18,931 nucleotides of DNA from Tenericutes bacterium HGW-Tenericutes-5 (GTDB lineage: Bacteria > Bacillota_I > Bacilli_A > Izemoplasmatales > Hujiaoplasmataceae): positions 1-18,931 of the forward strand of contig PGXI01000014.1 of assembly GCA_002839125.1 (NCBI GenBank). The letters are read 5' to 3'. This document shows positions 1 through 6,641 of the stretch, piece after piece (the stretch's first letter is position 1; each line of letters starts with the position of its first letter). The notes beneath the pieces are model-generated. The model saw nothing but the letters and a program-made list of their open reading frames with translations. It had not been told where the DNA came from and did not search any database. The position numbers and the translations under genes are program-made.

Positions 1-217
1 ATGCCGCAAAAAGAAGCGCTTCAGTTCTTGGATCCATTTCGGTATTTTCTTTATTTAAAAGGATATCTCGGATTTTTTCAGAGATGGCGATTCCGCCTGG
101 TTCTCTAGTAACCATAACTTGATATCCTAGGTCTTCATAATGCTTTTTTACTTCTTTTATAACTGATGTTTTTCCAGAACCTTCAGTTCCTTCGAAAGTT
201 ATAAATTTTCCCTTCAT
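1..217 (-). CDS. tmk: Thymidylate kinase (dTMP kinase), N-terminal part, cut by the window edge
   Basis: The first 72 residues of dTMP kinase, which phosphorylates dTMP to dTDP for DNA synthesis, can be read on the minus strand from an ATG at 215-217. The protein begins MKGKFITFEGTEGSGKT. The P-loop is at residues 10-17 (K16, T17), the family TREPGG motif is at 37-42, and DPRTEALLFAA at 62-72 matches the typical LID-proximal segment. The rest lies beyond position 1. A GGGTGA ribosome binding site precedes the start, and an in-frame GTG lies directly upstream of the ATG as a possible alternative. The gene is transcribed divergently from the metal transporter operon. Identification is firm although only about a third of the protein is visible. 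Confidence 0.93.
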   Translation of the reverse strand, partial: MKGKFITFEGTEGSGKTSVIKEVKKHYEDLGYQVMVTREPGGIAISEKIRDILLNKENTEMDPRTEALLFAA

Positions 218-240
218 CACTATCACCCGCTTATTATTCT

Positions 241-269
241 ATTATCTCATAAATTGTGCTTTTTTTAAA
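241..269 (-). promoter_or_regulatory. Probable promoter of tmk
   Basis: On the minus strand a TTTAAA -35-like hexamer (264-269) and a GATAAT -10 hexamer (241-246) are separated by 17 bases. TGA precedes the -10, giving an extended TGnGATAAT form. It lies about 25 bases before the tmk start. This is a motif call only. Confidence 0.5.
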
Positions 270-278
270 TAAAATTCT

Positions 279-307
279 TTCATAATAATCTCTTATTATG
301 TTACAAT
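279..307 (+). promoter_or_regulatory. Promoter of the metal ABC transporter operon, overlapping a palindromic operator candidate
   Basis: An extended -10 (TG at 299-300, TACAAT at 302-307) pairs with a weak -35 (TTCATA at 279-284) across a 17-base spacer. The spacer and -35 are almost filled by a perfect inverted repeat, CATAATAA (281-288), TCTC, TTATTATG (293-300). A dimeric repressor bound there would block RNA polymerase. The position fits metal-dependent control of zinc or manganese uptake genes (Zur/Fur, MntR/DtxR or AdcR types), but the palindrome does not match any of these consensus sites closely enough for me to name the regulator. Confidence 0.55.
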
Positions 308-329
308 ATATCAAGAAGGTGGTCAAGCG

Positions 330-998
330 ATGCAGATTAATATTAACAACTTATCATTCGCCTATGGCGCTAAAACTATCATTTCTAATTTATCTCTCAC
401 TTTGAATAGTGGAGATTATTTAGTAATTCGTGGAAAAAATGGTTCTGGCAAATCCACTTTTATTAAATGTTTACTGGGTTTTAATTTAGTTAAATCCGGC
501 ATGATTTTCTATGATAAAGTCGATATTACCGACTTTAAATCTTGGACAAGATTTGGATACGTTAGTCAAAATTTTGATGATTTTAACTACGAGTTTCCAA
601 TTACTGTTGGTGAACTATTACAAATTTCTAGTCTTAAGCGGACAAAAGAATCCGAAAGACTTAAATTTTTAGAAAAGATGGGAATTTTTGAAATCATTAA
701 TCAAAATATTAATTCACTATCTGGAGGACAATTACAAAGAGTTTTTATTGTAAGAGCCATGCTTAATAATCCAGAAGTCTTAGTTCTTGATGAACCAACT
801 GCTTCAATTGATAAACAAAATAAAGAATTCTTCTATTCAACAATTGAAGACTTGCATCAGATGGGAATTACTATTATTTTAATTACTCATAATGACGATA
901 TTGAACAATTGAATTATACACATTTGCTTTCAATGTATGGCGATTTAACCACAAGTTTTGAAGAACGTGGTGTAGAGTTGAAGGAGGGTGTTTTATAA
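330..998 (+). CDS. Metal (zinc/manganese-type) ABC transporter ATP-binding protein
   Basis: This is an ATPase subunit of 222 residues that would power metal import from the inner face of the membrane. Visible motifs are Walker A GKNGSGKST at 35-43, Q-loop Q80, signature LSGGQ at 130-134, Walker B with D154 and E155, and switch histidine H187. The stretch FPITVGELL at 89-97 is typical of the ZnuC/MntB/TroB group. The permease encoded by the next gene belongs to the ABC-3 family used only with such ATPases, which supports the substrate class. Zinc versus manganese cannot be decided from sequence. The start has a good AAGGTGG site 7 bases upstream. The stop codon overlaps the next ATG (TAATG), so the two are translationally coupled. 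No substrate-binding lipoprotein gene (znuA/mntA type) is present next to it. Confidence 0.88.
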   Translation: MQININNLSFAYGAKTIISNLSLTLNSGDYLVIRGKNGSGKSTFIKCLLGFNLVKSGMIFYDKVDITDFKSWTRFGYVSQNFDDFNYEFPITVGELLQISSLKRTKESERLKFLEKMGIFEIINQNINSLSGGQLQRVFIVRAMLNNPEVLVLDEPTASIDKQNKEFFYSTIEDLHQMGITIILITHNDDIEQLNYTHLLSMYGDLTTSFEERGVELKEGVL

Positions 999-1870
999 TG
1001 ATTCTATCCTTTATTACCGACCTCTTCCAACAAGATTTCATGTTAAGAGCTTTAATAGCTGGTATTATGTTAGGCATTTTAGCTCCTTTGCTAGGTACCT
1101 TTGTTGTAGTAAGAAGATTATCCTTTATCGCTGATACACTAGGTCACTTTTCATTGGTGGGAATTTCTGTAAGTTTGTTTCTTTCATCGCTAGGCGTAAC
1201 TATGTTCTTTGATAAACCTCTATATTTAGGTATTATTTTCTCAATTATTGGCGGGTTATTAATTGAGTTATTCCGAAGGTCCTATAACAATTTTCAAGAA
1301 ATATCAATGGTAATTGTTATTAGTTTAGGGGCTGCTTTAAGTGCTATTTTCTTTTCTTTATCAAAGAAAACTGGTTCTTTATATAACTATCTATTCGGTT
1401 CAATCTTAACTGTAACTAATTATTACATTATTTTAATCTTAATTACCGGTTTTATTGTTGCTATTCTATTTATTTTGTTTGGCAAACAAATTTTAGCTGT
1501 TAGTTTTGATGAATCAAGTGCTAAATTTTTAGGTATTAATGTCAATTTATTTCAAATAGTATTTATAATTATGCTTTCAGTTGTTGTATCTGTATTATTA
1601 GAATCTGCAGGCGTATTATTAATTTCTTCGATGATGGTTATACCAGTTGCGGCAGGTATTAAACTTGGCTGGTCATATAAATCAACTTTAATTATTTCAA
1701 TTGTATTTTCAGAACTGTCTGTATTTTTCGGTTTGTGGTTGGCTTACACTTTAAATATTCCAAGTGGTGCAGCCATCGTCTCAATCAATATTATCATTCT
1801 ATTGTTAGTTGCTGTAACTAAAAAGATTGTTCTTAAAAAACGAATTTCAAAAATGGATAAATTACAATAA
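998..1870 (+). CDS. Metal ABC transporter permease, ABC-3 family (ZnuB/MntC-like)
   Basis: This is a very hydrophobic protein of 290 residues with about eight membrane segments, forming the channel of a zinc or manganese importer. Family marks are the RRLSFIADTLGHFSLVGI segment starting at residue 39 (equivalent to the conserved D-x3-H-x-S/A-L stretch of ZnuB proteins) and GVLLISSMMVIPVA in the C-terminal half, the usual coupling and translocation region. It overlaps the ATPase gene by one base, and its own ribosome binding site (GGAGGG) lies within the end of that gene. Length is normal for the family. A strong terminator follows within 10 bases, so the operon consists of these two genes and a partner binding protein must be encoded elsewhere. 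Confidence 0.88.
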   Translation: MILSFITDLFQQDFMLRALIAGIMLGILAPLLGTFVVVRRLSFIADTLGHFSLVGISVSLFLSSLGVTMFFDKPLYLGIIFSIIGGLLIELFRRSYNNFQEISMVIVISLGAALSAIFFSLSKKTGSLYNYLFGSILTVTNYYIILILITGFIVAILFILFGKQILAVSFDESSAKFLGINVNLFQIVFIIMLSVVVSVLLESAGVLLISSMMVIPVAAGIKLGWSYKSTLIISIVFSELSVFFGLWLAYTLNIPSGAAIVSINIIILLLVAVTKKIVLKKRISKMDKLQ

Positions 1871-1878
1871 AAATATGT

Positions 1879-1907
1879 AGGCCTAAGAAAATTCTTAGGC
1901 CTTTTTT
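1879..1907 (+). terminator. Rho-independent terminator of the metal transporter operon
   Basis: AGGCCTAAGAA (1879-1889) and TTCTTAGGCCT (1892-1902) form a perfect inverted repeat, followed by a T run at 1902-1907. It lies between convergent genes and its T run contains the truA stop codon on the other strand. The stem may also end truA transcripts, though the T tract in that direction is interrupted. Confidence 0.9.
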
Positions 1908-2862
1908 AATAGATTATTTTGTTTAAATATAGCCCTTCGGCAGGAGCTAAATTTTTGGTATGTCTTCTTGACTTTTCATTTAATATCTCAAGAATATCAA
2001 TATCAATTTTCTTAGTAGCGTAATTAATGGCATGAGCAATTATTAATCTAACCATATAACGTAAAAAGCCATTACCTGTTATATGTATTTCTAAAATGTC
2101 ATCATCTAATTTATATCCACTCTTATAAATGGTCCTTACATTATCGCCTTTGATACCTTTAGCGAAACTTGTAAAATCATGAGTTCCGATAATCTTTTTA
2201 ATCTGATCGTTTAGTCTTACAAAATCAAGGTATTCTATATTCCAAGCATAGTTTAATAAAAACGGATCATAATCACCAAGTTTTATTTTATAAACGTACT
2301 CTTTCTCATAAACATCATAGCGACTATGAAATAGCGGATGCATTAATTCGATATTAGTAATAAAAATATCTTTAGGAAGTCGATTATTTAGAAATCTCAA
2401 CCACTCTTCTTTACTAAGATTAGATTCGTCATCAAAATGGATTACTTGCATCTTAGCGTGAACTAGAGCATCAGTTCTTGAAGCTCCTTGGACAAGAATT
2501 TCTTTATTGTTAACTTCAGATATTAGTTTTGATAATTCGCCTTGAATAGTTTTGCCGTTGGCTTGAATTTGAAAACCATGATAAGCAGAGCCGTCGTACA
2601 TCAAATCAATTCGTACACGTTTTTGTGAGAAGTTTTTAGTTTTTATAATAATTCTTTGGATTTCATTATCTAAAAAAGCTATTTTAACTGGGTTATGGTT
2701 TTTATTATATCCATACTTCATATGATAATTCAGATGATCTGTGAACGTGATTTCCTCGAATAGCTCTTTGTTTTTTGCAATGTAGTCTTCTACTAGTTCT
2801 TTGTTTAGAATAACCAAATCGTCAACTTTTAAAGCGACATTTTGATTGAGGTTTTCAAACAT
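1906..2862 (-). CDS. truA: tRNA pseudouridine synthase A with an N-terminal extension
   Basis: TruA converts uridines 38-40 of tRNA anticodon arms to pseudouridine. The catalytic core runs from about residue 82 (RVRIDLMYDGSAYHGFQ) to the end. The catalytic aspartate is D131 in GASRTDALVHA. Other family motifs are HDFTSFAKG at 228-236, GNGFLRYMVRLI at 263-274 and LAPAEGLYL at 305-313. TruA is usually about 245-260 residues and starts just before the RxxxxxxYDG motif. This protein has 318, with about 80 charged extra residues in front that I do not recognise. The long start is supported by a TAATG overlap with ecfT and a GGGTGAT site. The only methionines before the core are M48 and M88, and M88 would cut into the core. 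The TruA call is firm; the role of the extension is unknown. Confidence 0.92.
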   Translation of the reverse strand: MFENLNQNVALKVDDLVILNKELVEDYIAKNKELFEEITFTDHLNYHMKYGYNKNHNPVKIAFLDNEIQRIIIKTKNFSQKRVRIDLMYDGSAYHGFQIQANGKTIQGELSKLISEVNNKEILVQGASRTDALVHAKMQVIHFDDESNLSKEEWLRFLNNRLPKDIFITNIELMHPLFHSRYDVYEKEYVYKIKLGDYDPFLLNYAWNIEYLDFVRLNDQIKKIIGTHDFTSFAKGIKGDNVRTIYKSGYKLDDDILEIHITGNGFLRYMVRLIIAHAINYATKKIDIDILEILNEKSRRHTKNLAPAEGLYLNKIIY

Positions 2863-3827
2863 TATATCACCCTTAATACAATTGAACCGGCAAGTACCAA
2901 AATACTAAAAACAGTAGCGAGAACATCTTTATAGTTGAAGTTTAATTCGTTGATTCTAGTTCTTTTTTCACCTGGAACAAAATTTCTCGATTCCATTGCG
3001 TTGGCTAATTCTTCACTTCGCATAAATGCTATGATAAACATCGGAACTAGAAGCGAAATTACTTGTTTCAATTTATCTTTAAGTTTTCCCTCGCTAAAAT
3101 CAGCACCACGAGAAGCTTGCGCAAGCATGATTTTATTAGCTTCATCAAAAATAGTTGGAATATAACGAAGGCTGATGGAAATAATTAATGCGAAACTTTC
3201 TGAGTCAAACCCAATTCTCTTTAATGGATGCAGAAGTTTTTCGATTCCTTGAGTTAGGTCTGTTGGTTTTGTTGTTAGAGTCAAAACAGTTGATAAAGTT
3301 ATTATTATTAAAAGTCTTATCACTACAAAAATTGACATTTCTAATCCTGATTGATATATTGCAAAATTGAAAGGTTCTATTAATGCGTCACCAAAATCAA
3401 CAAATCTCAAAATCACGTAAACACTTCCTGCGAATAAGAAGAACAACGTAAACCTAAATCTTAATAATTTGGCCAAAACACGCCAAATAATAAAAGCCAA
3501 TATCAAAAAAATCAGTGTGAAGATTGTAAAGTACATTGGATGGCTTATAAGCGGTGTGCCTTCACGGTTCAGAATTATCTGAAAAATAAAAGTAAAGATT
3601 AATAGAATCATAATCGGCTTTAAGCCTTTTAAAACTTTAAGCAATGATATTCTTCCGATTAAAAGGAGAATTATTGCGACTGAAAGAGCGATTAATAACT
3701 GAAAGATCGTTTGAAGTAAAAAAACAGAAATCATAATAAATAATACAGCCACAATCTTAGTGCGAGGATCTAGTTTATAGAACATTCCCTTTCCAGGAAT
3801 ATACTGACCAATAATTATACTTTTCAT
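2862..3827 (-). CDS. ecfT: ECF transporter transmembrane (T) component, enlarged
   Basis: EcfT is the membrane scaffold that couples two ATPases to vitamin-binding S components. The N-terminus (FGQYIPGKG-like, here IIGQYIPGKG, then LDPRTKI at 19-25) and the two coupling motifs ASRGADF at 238-244 and AMESRNF at 277-283 (normally AMEARGY) identify it. It has 321 residues against about 265 in typical Firmicutes EcfT. The excess lies between about residues 96 and 155 and is strongly hydrophobic, suggesting an extra transmembrane hairpin. The gene starts with an ATGA overlap with ecfA2, whose TGA stop it shares, and it is followed by truA with a TAATG overlap. The neighbouring ATPases make the assignment secure. 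The transported vitamin depends on S components that are not encoded here. Confidence 0.93.
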   Translation of the reverse strand: MKSIIIGQYIPGKGMFYKLDPRTKIVAVLFIMISVFLLQTIFQLLIALSVAIILLLIGRISLLKVLKGLKPIMILLIFTFIFQIILNREGTPLISHPMYFTIFTLIFLILAFIIWRVLAKLLRFRFTLFFLFAGSVYVILRFVDFGDALIEPFNFAIYQSGLEMSIFVVIRLLIIITLSTVLTLTTKPTDLTQGIEKLLHPLKRIGFDSESFALIISISLRYIPTIFDEANKIMLAQASRGADFSEGKLKDKLKQVISLLVPMFIIAFMRSEELANAMESRNFVPGEKRTRINELNFNYKDVLATVFSILVLAGSIVLRVI

Positions 3828-4684
3828 TCTTTTACCACCCTTTCTATCTCAGAAAGAGCTGCTTCAAGAGTTTTTTGATAAATATTTAGATTTAGATTCA
3901 AAGTTTCGTTCAGATACTTTAAAACCTTTATTGTATTAGGATAATCAAGATGATTCTTAAATAAATCTTTTTCTCTAAAGAGTTTTTCAGGATCACCATC
4001 ATAAATTAATCTTCCTTCATTCATAACTAAAACACGATTAAAATACTGATAGACTAAATCCATGTCATGAGTAATAATTACAATAGTTTTTCCGGTTTTT
4101 TCATTAATATCTTTAAAAAGATTCATAAGAACTCTTTTTCCAGCTGGATCTAATCCTGAAGTAGGTTCATCTAAAACCAAAATCTCTGGATCCATAGCTA
4201 AAATACCAGCTATAGAGACTCTTTTCTTTTCGCCTCCAGATAAATTGTATGGATTCCTTTGGAGGTAAGAATCGTTTAGTCCGACCAAGTTTAGTGATTC
4301 TTTTGCGATTTTTTTAGCCTCTTCTTGGGTAATTTTAAAGTTCATTGGACCAAACATAATATCTTTTTCAACTGTTTCTTCAAATAGTTGATACTCAGGA
4401 AACTGAAAAACCAATCCAACTTTCTTACGAATATTATTATATTTAATTTTTTTGTTTCTTTTAGCGGTGATGACTTCACCAAAAATCTCTAAGTTACCTT
4501 CACTAGGAAAAATTAGAGCGTTCATATGCTTGGCTAAAGTAGACTTGCCAGAACCGGTATGTCCTACTAAAGCGATAAATTCATGTTTTTCGGTTATTTC
4601 TAAGTTAATGTCTTTGATTGCCGTATATAACCCTTGGGCAAACGAAGAGTAATCATAACTTACTTGATTAAAGCGTATTCCCAT
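3824..4684 (-). CDS. ecfA2: ECF transporter ATPase A2
   Basis: This is the second ATPase of the ECF module, 286 residues. Walker A is GHTGSGKST at 41-49, Q-loop Q94, Walker B ILVLDE at 168-173, D-loop SGLDP at 176-180 and switch histidine H206. The signature is LSGGE (148-152), with Glu in place of the usual Gln. The start MGIRFNQVSYDYS matches the usual EcfA2 beginning. It overlaps the end of ecfA1 by 25 bases, has an AGGGA site inside ecfA1, and ends in TGA overlapping the ecfT ATG. EcfA1 and EcfA2 form a heterodimer that drives toppling of the S component. The C-terminal region after about residue 215 is the ECF-specific extension that contacts EcfT and the partner ATPase. Confidence 0.93.
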   Translation of the reverse strand: MGIRFNQVSYDYSSFAQGLYTAIKDINLEITEKHEFIALVGHTGSGKSTLAKHMNALIFPSEGNLEIFGEVITAKRNKKIKYNNIRKKVGLVFQFPEYQLFEETVEKDIMFGPMNFKITQEEAKKIAKESLNLVGLNDSYLQRNPYNLSGGEKKRVSIAGILAMDPEILVLDEPTSGLDPAGKRVLMNLFKDINEKTGKTIVIITHDMDLVYQYFNRVLVMNEGRLIYDGDPEKLFREKDLFKNHLDYPNTIKVLKYLNETLNLNLNIYQKTLEAALSEIERVVKE

Positions 4685-5463
4685 AGTTTTTCCCTAATTT
4701 CTTTATGTTTGTCTGACAATTCCAGTGAGTTAGCTATATCTAATGAAACCGGTAATTCTAAATGGCTATCAGTAAAGATTTCTTTCTTTTTCATGATTGT
4801 TTCGGTTTCTTCAAAAGCGTATACTTTACCTTTATTCATAACTAAAATCTTATCAGCTAATAAAGCTTCGTTTATATCATGCGTAATCATGATAATTGTT
4901 AATCCATCTTTATGTAGAGTTTTGATGTATTTAATTAATTCTTCACGTGAAAAAGGATCAAGCATTGAAGTAGCTTCATCAAAGATTATGATATCTGATT
5001 GCATAGCTAAAATTCCAGCTATAGCAACTCTTTGTTTTTGTCCGCCAGAAAGATTTGCTGGTTCTTTATCTAGGAAATCCAACATATTCACTTTTTTAGC
5101 GTAAAAATCGATTTTACTTAGCATCTCTTCGCGTGGAATACACAAATTTTCCATGCCAAAAGCAATATCGTCTCTTACCGTAACTCCAACAAATTGATTA
5201 TCCGGATTCTGAAAAACGATACCGATTTTTTTTCTTATTTCGTAGGCACTTTCTTCTGAAAGAATTTGCCCATCAATGAATATTTCGCCTTCTTTTGGTT
5301 CTAGTAACCCTACTAAGGTTTTTGCTAGAGTTGATTTTCCCGAACCATTATGTCCTAATACCGCAATCCATTCGCCTTTTTCGATGTTGATATTAACCGC
5401 TTCTAAGACGTTGGTTTTTTCGTTGTATGAGAAGGTTAAATCTTTGACTTCTATATAACTCAT
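4660..5463 (-). CDS. ecfA1: ECF transporter ATPase A1
   Basis: This is the first ATPase of the ECF module, 267 residues from the ATG at 5461-5463. Walker A is GHNGSGKST at 37-45, Q-loop Q85, signature LSGGQ at 138-142, Walker B IIIFDE at 158-163 followed by ATSMLDP (typical of EcfA1), and switch histidine H195. An in-frame TTG lies 14 codons upstream, but the GGCGGTGAG ribosome binding site sits just before MSYIEV, which is also where family members begin. The order ecfA1-ecfA2-ecfT-truA is the standard Firmicutes arrangement, although here it is separated from rplQ by the birA/fatty acid region. A TGATATAAT promoter motif lies just upstream, so this set probably has its own transcript start. 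Confidence 0.93.
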   Translation of the reverse strand: MSYIEVKDLTFSYNEKTNVLEAVNINIEKGEWIAVLGHNGSGKSTLAKTLVGLLEPKEGEIFIDGQILSEESAYEIRKKIGIVFQNPDNQFVGVTVRDDIAFGMENLCIPREEMLSKIDFYAKKVNMLDFLDKEPANLSGGQKQRVAIAGILAMQSDIIIFDEATSMLDPFSREELIKYIKTLHKDGLTIIMITHDINEALLADKILVMNKGKVYAFEETETIMKKKEIFTDSHLELPVSLDIANSLELSDKHKEIREKLWEYALIK

Positions 5464-5485
5464 CGTGCTCACCGCCCAAATAAAT

Positions 5486-5494
5486 ATTATATCA
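5486..5494 (-). promoter_or_regulatory. Extended -10 promoter candidate for ecfA1-ecfA2-ecfT-truA
   Basis: TGATATAAT on the minus strand (TATAAT at 5486-5491, TG at 5493-5494) lies 22 bases before the ecfA1 ATG. No good -35 is seen 17 bases upstream, which is occupied by a T-rich stretch; extended -10 promoters do not need one. The same nine bases occur before birA. Confidence 0.55.
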
Positions 5495-5511
5495 AAAAAA
5501 ATCAAAAACTC

Positions 5512-6231
5512 CTAATTTATTAGATGATTTTCTAAATCTCTTAAAGCAACAATTCCTAAAAGTTGTTCGTAATTACTTCCGGAATCAGTGACCAATAATA
5601 AAAGCATTTCTCGTCGCTGCTTAATGTCTTTATTAAACATTTGGTACGCTTCATAGATACTTTTATTTTTATCGACAAAATCATAGTATTTACGCGGATG
5701 ATTATTAAGGTCGATTGCCTCAATGATATCCTTAATTGTCATATCTTTTGAAATTTGATGTACTTGATTTAAACTAAAGTAATCATAAAGTGATTTCTCT
5801 GTAAATAGCCCTAGCAAATCATCACCTTCAATTACTGGAAGGGTTGAAAATCCAGAAGATTTCAACAAATTAACAGCATCTTTTATTTTGGTTTTAAGAC
5901 TAATCGTCTTTAATTGATTATATTCTGTCATGATATCTTTTACTGTTAATGGTTTAGTTATTTTTTTGACAATTGATTCAAATTTTTTGATGAATTGATC
6001 ACTTGGAATTAAAACATCATTATTATGAGCTATGATATTTCGCATTTGAGCAGCTTGTTTTATAATTTCGAAGTTCTCCATATCGTTAATTATCATATTC
6101 TCTCTGCTTTTTTTTATCTGATAAAGTTTTGTGATAAAACCTGTATATGAGTAATCGCCTTTATTATAAGTGATTCGTAAATAGTTTTCCAAATCATTGA
6201 AAAGACTTATGAAGTATCTTTCTTTTTCCAT
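5512..6231 (-). CDS. HEPN-like domain fused to a CBS domain pair, function unknown
   Basis: The protein has 239 residues in two parts. Residues 1 to about 90 are helical and charged and contain RNIIAHN at 64-70, an R-x4-H motif of the kind found in HEPN domains, many of which are RNases. Residues about 94-236 look like two CBS motifs: TVKDIMTEYNQLKTISL, then a STLPVIEGDDLLGLFTE stretch at 129-145 and, in the second, LLLLVTDSG and LLGIVALRDL. CBS pairs usually bind adenine nucleotides and act as regulatory sensors. A nucleotide-controlled RNA-binding or RNA-cutting protein is one possible reading. The HEPN call rests on a short motif and predicted helices, so the domain could be another helical bundle. 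The ATG overlaps the stop of the preceding small gene (TAATG), so the two are coupled. Confidence 0.75.
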   Translation of the reverse strand: MEKERYFISLFNDLENYLRITYNKGDYSYTGFITKLYQIKKSRENMIINDMENFEIIKQAAQMRNIIAHNNDVLIPSDQFIKKFESIVKKITKPLTVKDIMTEYNQLKTISLKTKIKDAVNLLKSSGFSTLPVIEGDDLLGLFTEKSLYDYFSLNQVHQISKDMTIKDIIEAIDLNNHPRKYYDFVDKNKSIYEAYQMFNKDIKQRREMLLLLVTDSGSNYEQLLGIVALRDLENHLIN

Positions 6232-6497
6232 TATTTAGCCTCCGTCTTTGGCTTTGGAAAAACTCCAATAAGTTTCCCGTTTTCAGAAACTATTGCTTGT
6301 GTACTATTTTTGCATAGACCAATTTGATATTGTAAAAGAATATCAACAGATTCAATGAAATCAGTTACTGGAATATTGAGATCGTTTATAAAACGATGGG
6401 TTTTTATTTCGATTTCTTTAAGATTTGATTCTTCCCATTCAAATATTTCACCGCTTTTTAATTTAGCGACTAGTTCACCATTAACATAAATTTTCAT
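6231..6497 (-). CDS. Small protein of unknown function, coupled to the HEPN-CBS gene
   Basis: This protein has 88 residues from the ATG at 6495-6497, beginning MKIYVNGELVAKLKSGE. I do not recognise it. The start looks like a beta hairpin (KIYVNGELVAKL), followed by a probable mixed alpha/beta fold, no signal peptide and no membrane segment. The chosen start has a GGAG site (CGGAGTGAGA before ATG). Another in-frame ATG at 6546-6548 with AGGTGA upstream would add 17 residues (MKLRFQRVKSMMFFGVR), and a GTG start three codons further up is also open. The natural fold start and spacing favour the shorter form. It ends with TAATG overlap into the HEPN-CBS gene, so the pair is probably made together and may interact. 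Confidence 0.7.
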   Translation of the reverse strand: MKIYVNGELVAKLKSGEIFEWEESNLKEIEIKTHRFINDLNIPVTDFIESVDILLQYQIGLCKNSTQAIVSENGKLIGVFPKPKTEAK

Positions 6498-6569
6498 TCT
6501 CACTCCGAAGAACATCATACTTTTAACTCTTTGAAATCTTAGTTTCATAAAATTCACCTACTTTAGTTT

Positions 6570-6597
6570 ATTTTACATGTATATAATAACACTTTAA
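6570..6597 (-). promoter_or_regulatory. Weak promoter candidate for the small orphan gene and HEPN-CBS gene
   Basis: TTAAAG (6592-6597) and TAAAAT (6570-6575) on the minus strand are 16 bases apart, just downstream of the fab operon terminator. This placement implies that the two orphan genes form their own transcription unit. The stretch is so AT-rich that chance matches are likely. Confidence 0.35.
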
Positions 6598-6600
6598 GGC

Positions 6601-6632
6601 AAAAAAAAGATAGTATCATTTAAAATACTATC
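6601..6632 (-). terminator. Rho-independent terminator of the fatty acid operon
   Basis: On the minus strand GATAGTAT and ATACTATC (arms at 6625-6632 and 6609-6616) form a perfect 8-base stem with an 8-base loop, followed at once by eight T (6601-6608). It begins 10 bases after the fabZ stop. The stem is AT-rich, so some readthrough is possible. Confidence 0.85.
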
Positions 6633-6641
6633 CTTGTAAGT

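Noticed and set aside
4634..5104. 156-residue plus-strand frame
   Set aside because: It is antisense to ecfA1, has no recognisable domain or ribosome binding site, and is a frame shadow of a highly conserved ATPase gene.
5464..5505. Upstream TTG start of ecfA1 adding 14 residues
   Set aside because: The added residues are hydrophobic and not part of the EcfA1 family, they overlap the TATAAT promoter motif, and a good ribosome binding site precedes MSYIEV.
5506..5535. Terminator after the HEPN-CBS gene
   Set aside because: There is a T-rich stretch after the stop, but the only stem before it is about four AT-rich pairs, so I do not call it.
6498..6557. Longer forms of the small orphan protein (GTG at 6557 or ATG at 6548)
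   Set aside because: Possible because AGGTGA precedes the second start, but GGAG with good spacing and the fold-like beginning MKIYVNGE favour the ATG at 6497. Not fully excluded.
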